Shown: piece by piece, positions 42,101 through 52,972 of the stretch | Layout of the letters: each line of letters opens with the position of its first letter | Position numbering within the stretch: position 1 is the first letter of the stretch | Assembly: GCF_000224145.3 (NCBI RefSeq) | Contig: NC_020172.2 | Location: 2,131,962-2,195,961 of the forward strand | DNA from: Ciona intestinalis | Lineage: Eukaryota; Chordata; Ascidiacea; Phlebobranchia; Cionidae | DNA length: 64,000 nucleotides | Reading direction: 5' to 3' | The notes under the pieces: model-generated | What the model was told of the DNA's origin: nothing | Databases searched by the model: none | The model's input: the letters and a program-made list of their open reading frames with translations, nothing else | Made by a program: the position numbers and the translations under genes

Positions 42101-45100
42101 GAGCAATTTTCGATTTTAATGCAATACCGGGTCGTGACAGTTGTCCAGCAAGTTAATAACTGCGCGAAGGCACTGCTTGCAACCCGGCATTAATATTTAA
42201 TGCGGTCAGCACTGGACAAATATAAACCGAGTGAGATATAGGTAATTGAATTCAGACGCAACTTCTAAAAATAACTTGACTACTTTTGTTGCAATTAACT
42301 CAAGGATAAAATACATTAAAAATGTTAAAACCCAAAGAAATGTTTTGCTTATTCCGAAAACGTTAACTATTTGCTGATTTCGCCACTTTACGCTTATAAT
42401 AAATAGATAAGTTAACCTGACCAGGTAAAACAATGCATTAATTACGGCCAGAGATAGTAAACACAATGCGATACCGGAAGTGCAACAGAAACGACTTTTT
42501 AACGTAAACGATTATGCCTATGCGTGTTAAAAAACAATAAAACGATTATAACACACTGAAACTAATGATGTTTTACCATATGTAATTTATAATGGTGCCC
42601 ATTGCTAAGCAAACTAATCTTTCATTTTCCGGGAATAATGAATGACAGCGGTTAATTATGGCACCATAAAGATTAGCGCAAGGAAAAAGATATTCTGTGA
42701 TTCATGGGCGCCGTTTTATATGGTGCAGACGAGGCCGGCCTACTCTGGATATTATGCAGACGGTGCAGCACCTGCTGCGTATAACTGCATTTTATTAATA
42801 AAACCCGTTTAAAATTAAAGAACTAGTCGTTTTAAGAACTGTATATTCAAACGTACTGAGTTATTACGCCATCGATTGGCGTAACAACGATCATTTTCCG
42901 TAATGTTTTTCTCAACCACGCGTCCACGCATAATGCTTTGTTACGACATAGTAGCGATTCACACGCTGATTATTTGCGTCATATTATTATTTGATGCGTC
43001 GATTATTGACGTCATAATACGGTTTGACGCGTTCATTATTAGCAATCCAAGAGAAAGCAAACTGAATAGTGTACGTTTACGGTGGAGACTGTTTATTAAA
43101 ACTTTAACGAAAAGTGAACATACGTTAGTTTTATACTTAAAACAGCTTGCTATGAGTATATGGCTAGCGCCTTTGCAAATACGGTTATACAACGACTGTA
43201 TTAAAATAAAACAAATAAAACATACATTGGTCTGTATTAAACACATTAAAGCTTTAACTTAACGGTTTAATCTTTTTGTGTGGCGGATGTCCTTGGATTT
43301 AATTAAGTACTTTAACAGCCATCTGCAGACATAGGTGCTTGCTACATATTTTGGAACAAACTTTAGCTGCTCGTAAAATTCATACGTTATCGAAAGTAAC
43401 NNNNNNNNNNNNNNNNNNNNNNNNNNNNNNNNNNNNNNNNNNNNNNNNNNTACAAACAGTTTAATGAATTTAAAAACCCCTCAAACACTAGATCTGTACA
43501 AAATTAAGACCTATGTAATAATCAACAGCATTGATGTTTCTTGAGGCGTCATTAATGTTCGTGTGCGTATCGTAGGAACAACGTCCTTCAAAGAACGACG
43601 AACGAGTTTGACTGTGTGATTTTGCCAGTTTCATACCCGCATGAACGATAGGCAGCAGCTTTGGCAAACTTTAATAGTCGCCTTTATTGTTACTGCTGCC
43701 ATGGAAAGTATAGCTTAATCGTGTTTTGGCGCGAGTGATAAAAACTCGCGTATACCGTATTTTCCTAATTTCTGCAAAACGAATGACGTCATCATAAACG
43801 TGGCCTCTTCTGCAATTTAAAAAAATCAGCGCCTATGTGATAAATATAGCTGTATTAGTTGACACACCATATATAGTAAGATGGATTATGTTTTATTCTT
43901 TATACCATCTGGATTAGTACTAAACAAAAAATACTAACATAATTATATAACCGTATGTCCGTATCCTCAGGACTCTGAAAGGGCGATATTAATTGTTAAA
44001 AGCAAGCATGATTAGAAATAAACAGCCTTTTTCGTTTGCTCTAAAAGATTTAATGCAATGTCACTTTGTAGAAGGACAAATAAAATTGGCTTAACCGATA
44101 CTTCAAAACAGCTTTCCTTAATAAAATCTGACATTTGATGATGTTTTAAATCTGCCGTGACTTTTAAAACGGATGAGACGTCGGTTTCGTTTTGCAAAAT
44201 ACGAGAATCGAATTTGAAATGTTACGAATTTCAATTATACGTTATGTATTACATTTCAATTACACGCGTGTCTGTTAAGGGGTTCCTACAGCAAGGCTGC
44301 TACAGACTTTTCAAGGCCGGGTTTTTAATACATCAAACCTCGGAAATTTTATTAAAATAATATTAAATTTATTGCGAACGGGTTTAAAATGTCACGAAAC
44401 TAGTCGTTTTTTTAGTAAAAGTGCTATGTTGTAAAGCATATAAATCTTTTTTAATATTCTATTCTACATGGGTAGGGTCCTATAGCATGGCACGCTATTT
44501 GATCTTAGATTTAGGCAAGAACTGATCAATTACCCCAACACTCAAGGTGTTTCCGCATAGCCAAGAAGCGACCATGTAGGGCTTGAATGTTAATAAATGG
44601 GAGATCTTTCCATGACAGCTCGGCCAAGCTCAAATGCTCCCGTCCAGCGTTCATAGATATGCAGGACATATATATATGCCATCACGGCGAAATGATGTCT
44701 TAACTTTTAACTAACTTGACTTTATTTCCGAACAGTGTACCCATACCACGTAGATTCCACCGCGGTGCACCGTATCGCATGCAAAATGCTATTTACAGCC
44801 GCCCTATCTACATAAACCCCGCTGCTTTAGGAAGGTTTCAGGGAATGCGACGTGGAAGTGAAGCGTTGAGAAACCGATACCCAAGGTACGTCATAATTCA
44901 TAACATATTTATCATTGTGGGCGTATGCGACCTTGGAAAATACATATTTTCGTCGAATCCCGATAAAGTCCCGCGTGTGACAGACAAAACGTTAGACCCT
45001 TTTTAAAAAAAAACAATCGCCAGATCGTTTACACAATTATAATACACCCGGTGGCAAGAACATATATGTTTAAAACAATTTGCTTTGTTCTATTAGATAT

Positions 45101-45725
45101 GGGTGAAGTCATACAATGTTTATTTTGCGTTATATGGTAAAACGATATGAGCTTCTAGTAGATCTACATTATACACGCATAAACAAGTGACATTCATTCA
45201 TTACTTACGCAGCCAGCGATACTATACTGGATGTAACTGGTTCGGAATTACGTCACGGGAGTTTAACCTTATGTTGGATAAGATTGTGGGGAATTACCAG
45301 CAGGGAAGTCCCCATACATTGAAGAGCATAACGAAATCATCGGTAAGAAATAAAAAATATTTTACGAGTAGTTAGACTGTTTTGGTAAAATTAGACACAA
45401 AATTGTGGAGTTTAAATGAACTAGTTACGAAGTATGTATTTGTATGAATGTAACTTATTTGTCTTCGCTTTTTGTTTTTTAATGTAAACCAAGACACCTG
45501 ACAATTTTGATATAAGTTCTGTGTTTAACATGTTTAATCTGTTTACAATATTTAAATTTTGATAACAGAAGAGGTATTGCAGAAGATGTGGGCCACGTGG
45601 TTGCGTTCCTCTACGTCACGAATTTAACATAACCGTATCTCTAGCGCCCACTGACGGATGTAATTGGAGGGATAAATGCGCGTGCAGACCAGTGGTGAAT
45701 GTAAGTGTTGAAACTATCGTGTTTT

Positions 45726-45765
<40 letters not shown>

Positions 45766-48700
45766 ACCGATAACTTATATGAAAACAGAACATTGAAATG
45801 TAAGACCCATTTTCTAAAACAGATCCTGTAGCATTTATCTCTATTTTAACGTCCCATACAGGTCATTTTTATCAGGTTAAATAACACTCAAGAGCGCAAA
45901 ATACTCATGCTACATTTCAATTTACTATTCTTTGTTGTATTTTATATTTCTGAACTATTCATTTAAACACAGGGTCCTACAGTTTTATGCAATACAAGTG
46001 GAACCATTCAATACGGGAGTGGAGTTGTTAGCAATTTTACCATGGATTGTAGAAGCCCTGAAGTAAGCTTATGACCATTATAACAATTGCACACATTATA
46101 CTGATTCATTTATACAACATATTAAGTTGTGTGCTTGTGTAAACAAAAGGTGTAAACGATGTTTAAATTATTTCACAGGGTTGTATACCTTACTATTACT
46201 ACCTCCTTTGCATTTATAAATAATTACAAATGAGATTTTAAATATAGTTTGAGCTACTTTTTTATCATTATTATATAAATGCTTAATGGGAATTATAAAA
46301 ATTATGTTTATGAGTTTTTTTGATGGGCTGTAATAATGTGTATTATTAAAACGTTAAGCCCGCTGGTGGAGTTACTGCTTCTGAGGAAGAGAATAAAGAA
46401 GAAGAGGAAGAGATTGAAGAAGAAGAGGAAGAGGAGATTGAAGAAGAAGAAAAAGAGGAAGAAGAGATCGAAGTAGAGAATGAAGTAGAAGAAGAAGGAG
46501 AAGAAGAGATTGAAGAAGAAGAAGAAAATGAAACAGAAGAAGAACAGATTGAAGAAGAAGGAAATGAAGAGATTGAAAAAGAGGTGGGAAATGAAGAAGC
46601 AGAAGAGCAACCAGCTCCAATTGTTGCAACTGCTGGGATGAAAATTGAAGAGAGCCTAGATGTTGGTGATAAAGAAGAGGAAGGAAGTGGAGTGAATGAT
46701 GTTGATGTTGTAAAAGTTCCAGCGCTTATTATAGCACAATAACTATGTGACATTGACATATTTGTATAAGCTTGTTATATAGTTTAGCTTGTGTGTAACA
46801 TGTACATGAATCTCTAATACCACCATGGCTGCCTATTTATAAAGTATATTATAATCATCTAAAAAAAGAGATTTTGTTGCTTGAGTTATGATGAGATAAT
46901 AAATTGTTTGCTACAAAATTACTTTGGTCCGAATTTTTATAATAATACAGCTGTACAATTACACATTTAAAAACCTAAGCATAAACAAAAAAGCTAAACA
47001 TGAAAGTTAAACATCCAACATAATAAAGAAATTAGGATTTTTAGAAAATATTTTGCATATTTAAAACTTGGATTTGCCTTCCTGTGCTAACCTACAATCC
47101 TACTCCTACATACGTATGTTTAATTAAATTATTAAAAGTAATTCGCATCTAATTTGGTGAAGCTATACTAAACTTTACCAAGTGAAAGCTCTCCTATATT
47201 ACCCCAAAAGCATTGAACCCGAAATCCTTTAGTTACAAAACACACAAACTTACAGAACTTTTGAAGTGATGGCTTCTCGAAATGCAACTTTAGGTTTTCC
47301 AAGCGAAACATTCAACCCGTATTCATTGTTCATTCTTTGAGCGTAAATTTCCAAGTGTAATTCTCCCATGCCTGACACAACCATCTGGGAAAAGTTTTAC
47401 AATCTATTACTTTGGTATGAGAACACACATTATGGCTAGTAGTCAGTAAATAAGAGTATCGCTAAGGTCAAGGATGCTTGTCATGTCATATATGTCACCC
47501 CCAGAAAAAAAACCTGTAACAGATTTCACCATACCTGTAGGTGTTCATACAAACAAGAAACAACCAGAGCTGATGTATATTGCATTCGCCACACACTGGT
47601 CAATCAGGTGCTCTATGTATAACAACTACGAATGTTACTACATTTTACCATGTTACCCCAGTGTAAAAATCCAGGACGCCGATCATACTGTATGTATATG
47701 TCATTTTGGTTCACAGGCACTTTTTTGATATTTTAATCTAACAAGAGTATATAACACTCCTGAAGTTAAAAGACTTGATTGATATCATTAAAAATGAAAG
47801 AATATAGCTATTATTATAATACTGATGGACACAATTCAAAAAAATCTATTTCCAATATCTATACAGGTGCAGATGTAATAATTAATAATAGTTATGTACT
47901 TCCTAGTTCCCATGTTCTTACCTCTTCTGCTTCTTCATCCCATTTAACTTGGAAGGTAGGATCTTCTTTACTGAATCTATTCAATGCTTTGCTCATTTTA
48001 CCCGAGTCATCTCGTCCTTCTTGTTTAAGAGACATGGAAACTACAGGATCAGGTACGTACATTGGCTCCTGTTATAAAAGGTGGAGGTTACAACAAATTA
48101 TTACATGTTAGGGGAGCATCTGAAGTGACACTGACAATCCTCTTGTCATTATCCATAAACAAATGTAAACAACAAATAGAGCCAATAAATTTGGGTAAAT
48201 AAATGGTAATGCATTCCATGCATCTAATAGTGTGCTAAGCAGTGGGAACTCCATTTTTTTATCGGATATTTTATTGGATATATATATTTCAGAAATTTTG
48301 CTGTTTGTTTTTTAAATCTAAACAACACTTTTTAAAATCGAATGCATTGCAGGAAACTTTATATGGTGCTAAGCAGTTGGCAAACAATTTGAATCGGACA
48401 TTTTAGGAGTATATCAAACATTTTTTTTATAAATATATATTTTCACAAATCTAAACTAAGACAACTCACCATTGAATAATTGTGTTTTGCTTTCGAAACA
48501 AAGGTGTCCCCACTTGCGCAGTCGATTCCAAACAAAGCACAAATGTCACCAGAATAAACTTCTTCTAAATCCTGCAGAAAAAACAATGCTTTAATGGGGT
48601 GACGGGAAAATGCTATCATTTCTACCACCTTCCAGTCTCTCTGTTGTGCCTGGCCATAGAAGGAAAAAAGCACAACCATATAAATTAAAATCCATTGATA

Positions 48701-51700
48701 AGAACCAATATATATGCTGTTGCTGACAGACAAATCATAAGTCTCAGTTTTTATTTGATTATCAGGTTATGCCATTAAATGTCTTGTCAAAGGGCACATA
48801 CGTCCATATAAGTTACAAAATACAATACATTTTTACCCAAAATCAATAATATAGACAACACCAGTCACCATATTCTTCTTACCTCCATTTTGTTGGAATG
48901 TAACCTCACAACTCTTGATGCTTTAGATTTTCTTTTAGTCCTCACATTAAATATATTATCACCTTTCATAAGAGCACCTTGGTACATGCGAAGGTATGTA
49001 AGTTGACCAAACTTGCTTTGCTGTATCGAACAATTTAATCGATTAAAATTTAATCAAAATGTCTTTTTACATATCTATACTATTTTACATAGAAGTCAAT
49101 CCACTCACCTCAAGTTTGAACGCAAGAGCAACAAGATCATTTTCCTTTGTTCTCACCGGGCTCATTTGTACTTTGACAGGTTGATTGTCCTCACTGTGGT
49201 TTATATGTTTGTTAAATATATATTTAAGTGGGGGTTGACAGGAATATTTTACCTATCAAGCGATAAGCAATGTCAGACAACACAGGTGTTCTGTTTAATA
49301 CAGCTGGTACCTGCTTACGAGTTATCACATACATAACTTTGTGGTTGCTGATAATTTTGGCAATCCATAAAGGTGGCTGAATTGGTCCAGCTTGGACCAA
49401 TTGTTAAGTATCTTGCCCAATGACACATATGCTGCAATGGTACCAGCATCGTGTATCAGATCTGCAGAATTTGCACTAGAATTGGGCACTTTAGCCATTT
49501 TCTTGCAGAAAAGCACATACCCCACAATGGCATCAGCATCACAAATACATGACTTACCTTGATAAATTGCCATCGAAAGCAAAGTTGTCAACTTCTGATG
49601 GGTCTGGTAGAAATTCCGTCACAGCATCAAGTAAAGGTTGAACTCCTTTGTTTCTTAATGCTGTTCCCATTAATACAGGGGTGAACTTACGCGCGATGGT
49701 AGCTCTTCTTATCGCATCCTGAGGTGTAGAGATGGTTTTACAGAAGTAAAAAAGGATCACAAAAAATATTATATTGTTGTATGCTATATGACTGTGTCAC
49801 AGTTTATTTTGCAAAAACCTGGGGTGGCATTGTTAAAATTAAGTTACACTCAATGGTTATTGAATAATGTGGCAATTGCAGTTTTAGGAGTAAAACCGGG
49901 GCACTAAAACCCTGGTTTGCCAATTACCTTAAATGTTTTGATATGGGAAAACAAGTAGTTTAATTTATTACTCACTTTAAGTTGTTTAACTGAAGGCACC
50001 TCATCCATCATAAACATTTCAGCCAATTCTTCATCTACATTACTCACACATTCTGTAATACAATGATTACTTGATTACATTCAAAGAGGAAAAATATAAG
50101 ATGCATCAAAGCTTTAGTCAAATACCTTTAATTAAATATTACAATTAAACAACACTTTTTTTTGGTTTAATAAAATAAATGAAACTTATTCAAACTCAGT
50201 GGTTACTTATAATACAGTAAGTCATTATGTATTAATTATACCATAATTGAATATCTCAACTTAACAAAACTATTATTACAGATAAATTTTAGGGTTATTC
50301 AAATGATTGATATCAATATAAAAAATGTTTTTCATTTACCTATCAGCTCAGTTCTCTTGGTTTCTGTTATTTCTATTAAATTTTCTGGAATTGGTTTTTC
50401 TGTAACAGTCTGGCCATTATCTCCTTCAAAGAACAAAGCCTTTCTGTTTATGATGTCAACAATACCACTTGAATCACCTTCTAATCCAATCGGGATTTGT
50501 AAAAATGCCGCATTATGACGTAACTTTGACCTGTGAAAAAAAGTTAACATTTTCTCATGAGATACAGTTACAGTTTTTGTACATAACATTATAGGCCACA
50601 TCATACACGTTCAATTTACAGAGCCTATGTTAGTATCTATGGTTACCAACCAAAGTATGATTTACAAAGTTTTATTATACCATTACTGTATAGTATAGCC
50701 ATGCTTTGTGCAGTATGGAATTCTAAAGGAACCCTAATGCTAGATTTATCCGGGAAAATTAAAAATTTAGGTTTTTTCACAGCCATCTGTTAACTTTGAG
50801 GCCTTCATCTTTAAGGTTACACTACATTTAATCTGGTCTTTTATAACTAGCTACGAACCTGATATGAGTTAAACATTTGTGTGGGTTTGCAGCCAATCGA
50901 TCAATCTTGTTTATAAAAGCAATGCATGGAACTTTGTAACGATTTATTTGACGGTTGACGGTTAAGGTTTGACTTTGAACTCCACCATTGGCACATATGA
51001 CAAGAATCTTTAAACACAAGTTATAGAGTTAGTAAGGTATAGTTATTACTGAAGTACATATTGGTCAGTGTAAAGGATACTAAAAACACATCTGGATATT
51101 GTAACTTGTGTCCATGTGTCTCAGTGCAGTATACTGTTTACCAAAAACCAGGGATTTGCAACATGCCAGATGTGTAATCTACTAATCTCTGGTAAATATG
51201 TAACATCGTAGATAGCCATATACTGTATCTTACACACTACAGCTAATAATTTAATGCAGCCGAGCCAGCCAATACAATATATCAAGCAATACACACCACC
51301 CACCACTCCATCAAGAACTCTTAAGGATCTTTCCACTTCTACAGTGAAATCTACGTGACCAGGTGTGTCAATGATGTTTATAAGATGATCCTTCCAAGTT
51401 ACATGGGTGGCGGCTGATTGAATAGTTATCCCACGCTCCCTTTCAAGGTCCATGGAGTCCATTGTTGCTCCCACTTTGTCTTTACCTTTAACCTGATAAA
51501 ATAAAGGTAATGTTATGATTTTATAAATGAACATACTCAGTGCTGCTGACAGGAGGACTTCAGGGTTGTGAACTAGCGAGTAGCGACTAAGATTAATTAT
51601 AATATCAGATTATGTACTATTACAGCTTGTTATACCACACCTGCTACAACACCTATTTGCTACTGCCAGCTAACTAATAAGTATGCGGTAAAAATAGAAA

Positions 51701-52402
51701 AACTAAATCACTTTATATTAGTTTGGCATGCATTTTATCTTTATACTAAGAAGTTTTACAAATGTTTCAGCAGTAGCACAATGAATGTTAAAGGGGGATT
51801 GTGTTGTATTGGGTAAACATGATGAATTAATTAATGCACCACACAAAAGAACCTCACACAAAAAAATGTACCCCCTAAAGATAAAATAAATTTATGCACT
51901 TTACATTTGATTAACCCACCTCATGCATTTGAGATATTCTTCCAGTATAATACAGCAGCCTTTCTGTCACCGTTGTTTTACCAGAATCAATATGTGCTGC
52001 AATTCCAATATTTCGCATTCTTTTTAATTCATCATTTGGATTAGTAGATTTTGTTGAATAAAGTGATGACGTTGCTTTGAACTGATATAATGGATGGGGT
52101 AATGTTATTGGATGTAAGTTATAGATAGATTTTTTCGTGGGCACCAATCATTTTACAAATGCAGTGATAGCGTATAGTTAAACGAGCATTACTGTGAAAC
52201 AGATCTAACTGATTGGTTCTCTAATAGCTTAGTTAATTTCTATATATATTGAACTTTAAAAAAAAATAAAATACCCTCTATGTAAGTTTGATTTTTAGCT
52301 TACCCAACGAAGTTTGTTTGTTCTAGAAAATGACGCCAAAATCTTTACATTTTGCTGACGAGCTGACAAGTTCAGCAACTTTATGAAAGAAAACTGCACC
52401 AT
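33179..52402 (-). CDS. GFM1: Mitochondrial elongation factor G1
   Basis: A GTPase that drives ribosome translocation during mitochondrial protein synthesis. Exons, 5' to 3': 52304-52402, 51920-52081, 51304-51492, 50859-51007, 50340-50530, 49976-50052, 49558-49718, 49109-49193, 48883-49020, 48470-48571, 47922-48068, 47254-47384, 35221-35290, 34850-34942, 34518-34665, 34035-34249, 33179-33313. They total 2,292 bases and 763 residues (human GFM1: 751), all phases consistent. Residues 1-33 are basic and hydroxylated without acidic residues, as in a matrix-targeting peptide. GTPase motifs: AHIDSGKT (62-69), ERERGIT, DTPGH (129-133), NKID (183-186), GTALRNKG. Later landmarks are [61 protein letters not shown] and [12 protein letters not shown]. 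The end is basic ([11 protein letters not shown]). The start is the first Met of exon 1. Intron 12 is 11.96 kb and hosts two genes on the other strand. Confidence 0.96.
36745..36934. mobile_element. MITE-like element with both termini
   Basis: It begins ATAGTAGGGTGGGGGAAGAT and ends AGGTGTCCCGTCTTCTCCC followed by ACCCTAT. It lies inside GFM1 intron 12, about 0.9 kb upstream of the nested secreted-protein gene at 37858. Confidence 0.85.
37858..39252 (+). CDS. Secreted Cys-rich protein of unknown function (nested in GFM1 intron 12)
   Basis: I do not recognise this family. Four exons join in phase: 37858-37981, 38192-38310, 38474-38563, 39013-39252, with donors ggtaag, gtaagt and gtaaga. The product is 190 residues. 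It starts with a signal peptide ([18 protein letters not shown]), then seven further Cys in the pattern ECPAI...DAVCQ...SECSV..LSC..NGRTC...QIC...LECRS, and a charged C-terminal tail after about residue 140 ([13 protein letters not shown]). An upstream in-frame Met at 37786 exists, but the signal peptide favours 37858. The segment [20 protein letters not shown] resembles [14 protein letters not shown]...MDCRS in the next nested gene, and both sit just after an exon junction, so the two may be distant paralogues. Confidence 0.75.
38813..38881. repeat. (GAAT)n microsatellite
   Basis: About 17 perfect GAAT units inside the last intron of the nested secreted-protein gene, running directly into a copy of the second dispersed-repeat family. 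Confidence 0.95.
39253..41306. other. Non-coding spacer between the two nested genes
   Basis: I see no exon on either strand. It contains solo end fragments of a MITE-related family (ATATGGGATATTATGTCCTAA near 40180 and a similar piece near 40440, each followed by CATCTTA..CCACAG). It also has a hairpin at 40589-40644 and AT-rich DNA. Confidence 0.5.
40589..40644. other. Hairpin-forming inverted repeat
   Basis: AAAGTGAAAAA (40589-40599) pairs perfectly with TTTTTCACTTT (40634-40644), and a few more pairs extend inward. The loop is C-rich (GCCCCACCCACGAACCCCC). The function is unknown; it could be a folded RNA, a foldback element or chance. Confidence 0.4.
41307..46742 (+). CDS. Secreted Cys-rich protein with a Glu-rich tail, unknown function (nested in GFM1 intron 12)
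   Basis: I do not recognise this family. Six exons join in phase: 41307-41398, 44736-44885, 45213-45342, 45569-45700, 45973-46062, 46359-46742, for 325 residues. Exon 1 encodes a signal peptide ([19 protein letters not shown]); its gtaagc donor and phase 2 fit exon 2. A basic linker follows ([10 protein letters not shown]). Then comes a Cys-rich core, residues about 86-194, with nine Cys ([46 protein letters not shown]) and three N-glycosylation sequons (FNIT, NTS, NFT). The last exon is an acidic tail with IEEEE-type repeats, about residues 205-275, ending PALIIAQ. The 3.3-kb first intron contains the 43401-43450 gap. The exon 1 assignment is the least certain part. A large antisense ORF over the last exon (46346-46759) is only its mirror. 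Confidence 0.72.
43401..43450. other. Assembly gap (50 N)
   Basis: Fifty Ns, probably a placeholder length, in the first intron of the nested Glu-tailed secreted-protein gene. Nothing can be said about the missing bases. Confidence 0.99.
45727..45763. repeat. (CA)n microsatellite
   Basis: About 18 CA units within an intron of the nested Glu-tailed secreted-protein gene, 26 bases after the exon ending at 45700. Confidence 0.95.
46380..46575 (+). repeat. GAA/GAG-rich coding repeat
   Basis: An imperfect purine repeat in the last exon of the nested gene encodes runs of Glu broken by Ile (ATTGAAGAAGAAGAGGAAGA-type units). Every complete codon in it is open in the frame set by the upstream exons. 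Confidence 0.85.
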
Positions 52403-52972
52403 AACCTTTAAGGGTTATTCAAAAAACATTTTATAATTAAACTTTATTTCTGTCAAAAAAGAAGGCAAATGGCTATATTATAGAATACGTAGTCGTGTAA
52501 GATACTTATGCAACACATACAACCTACAGCAAATCTTACATTACTTTAAAAAGCTGCATTTTTAATGTAACATGCATATTCATTTTCAATTTTCGTCGCC
52601 AGGCAAAACAGGCATGACTTTTCAGTGTTGCCATCAAATTTTTATATTACCACAAATATTGCATTAAAACAGGTAAAAACCTAATACTGAGACATTTTCA
52701 ACTTTATTAATTAACTCTTTCTTAAAGCTATTACTTGTTAAGATATATTAAGTATAAAATTGATAAAACCTATTGAACACACAAAAGAATCTGTAAACAC
52801 AGTATTTTATTTTGGTAAATCAAGCGGTACATCACCACATTTGGGAAATACGTTTATTTTATTTTTTTAACGGAAATGCATGTACAATTACGACAAATAT
52901 AAAACTGAATGAGTCTAATAATTTATTTATGATAAAGCTTTAAACAATAAACAAGAAATAAACGTAAAATCT
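52403..52972. other. Short spacer between GFM1 and the ADP-ribosylglycohydrolase-like gene
   Basis: 570 bases, AT-rich, between the GFM1 start codon and the stop codon of the next gene upstream on the same strand. It must hold the GFM1 promoter and 5' UTR plus the neighbour's 3' UTR. No repeat element and no clear core-promoter motif was seen. It is too long for a typical tunicate operon junction. Confidence 0.6.

Noticed and set aside
42950..43040. Several TGACGTCA-like motifs suggesting a CREB-regulated enhancer.
   Set aside because: Short motifs scattered in AT-rich DNA with no nearby start site; nothing beyond the motif supports it.
42903..43262. A 119-residue ORF with hydrophobic stretches.
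   Set aside because: No family match, AT-driven composition, an equally long antisense ORF, and it lies in an intron of the nested gene.
46346..46759. A 137-residue Ser-rich ORF on the minus strand.
   Set aside because: It is the antisense reading of the GAA/GAG repeat; the plus-strand frame is supported by splice phase from upstream exons.
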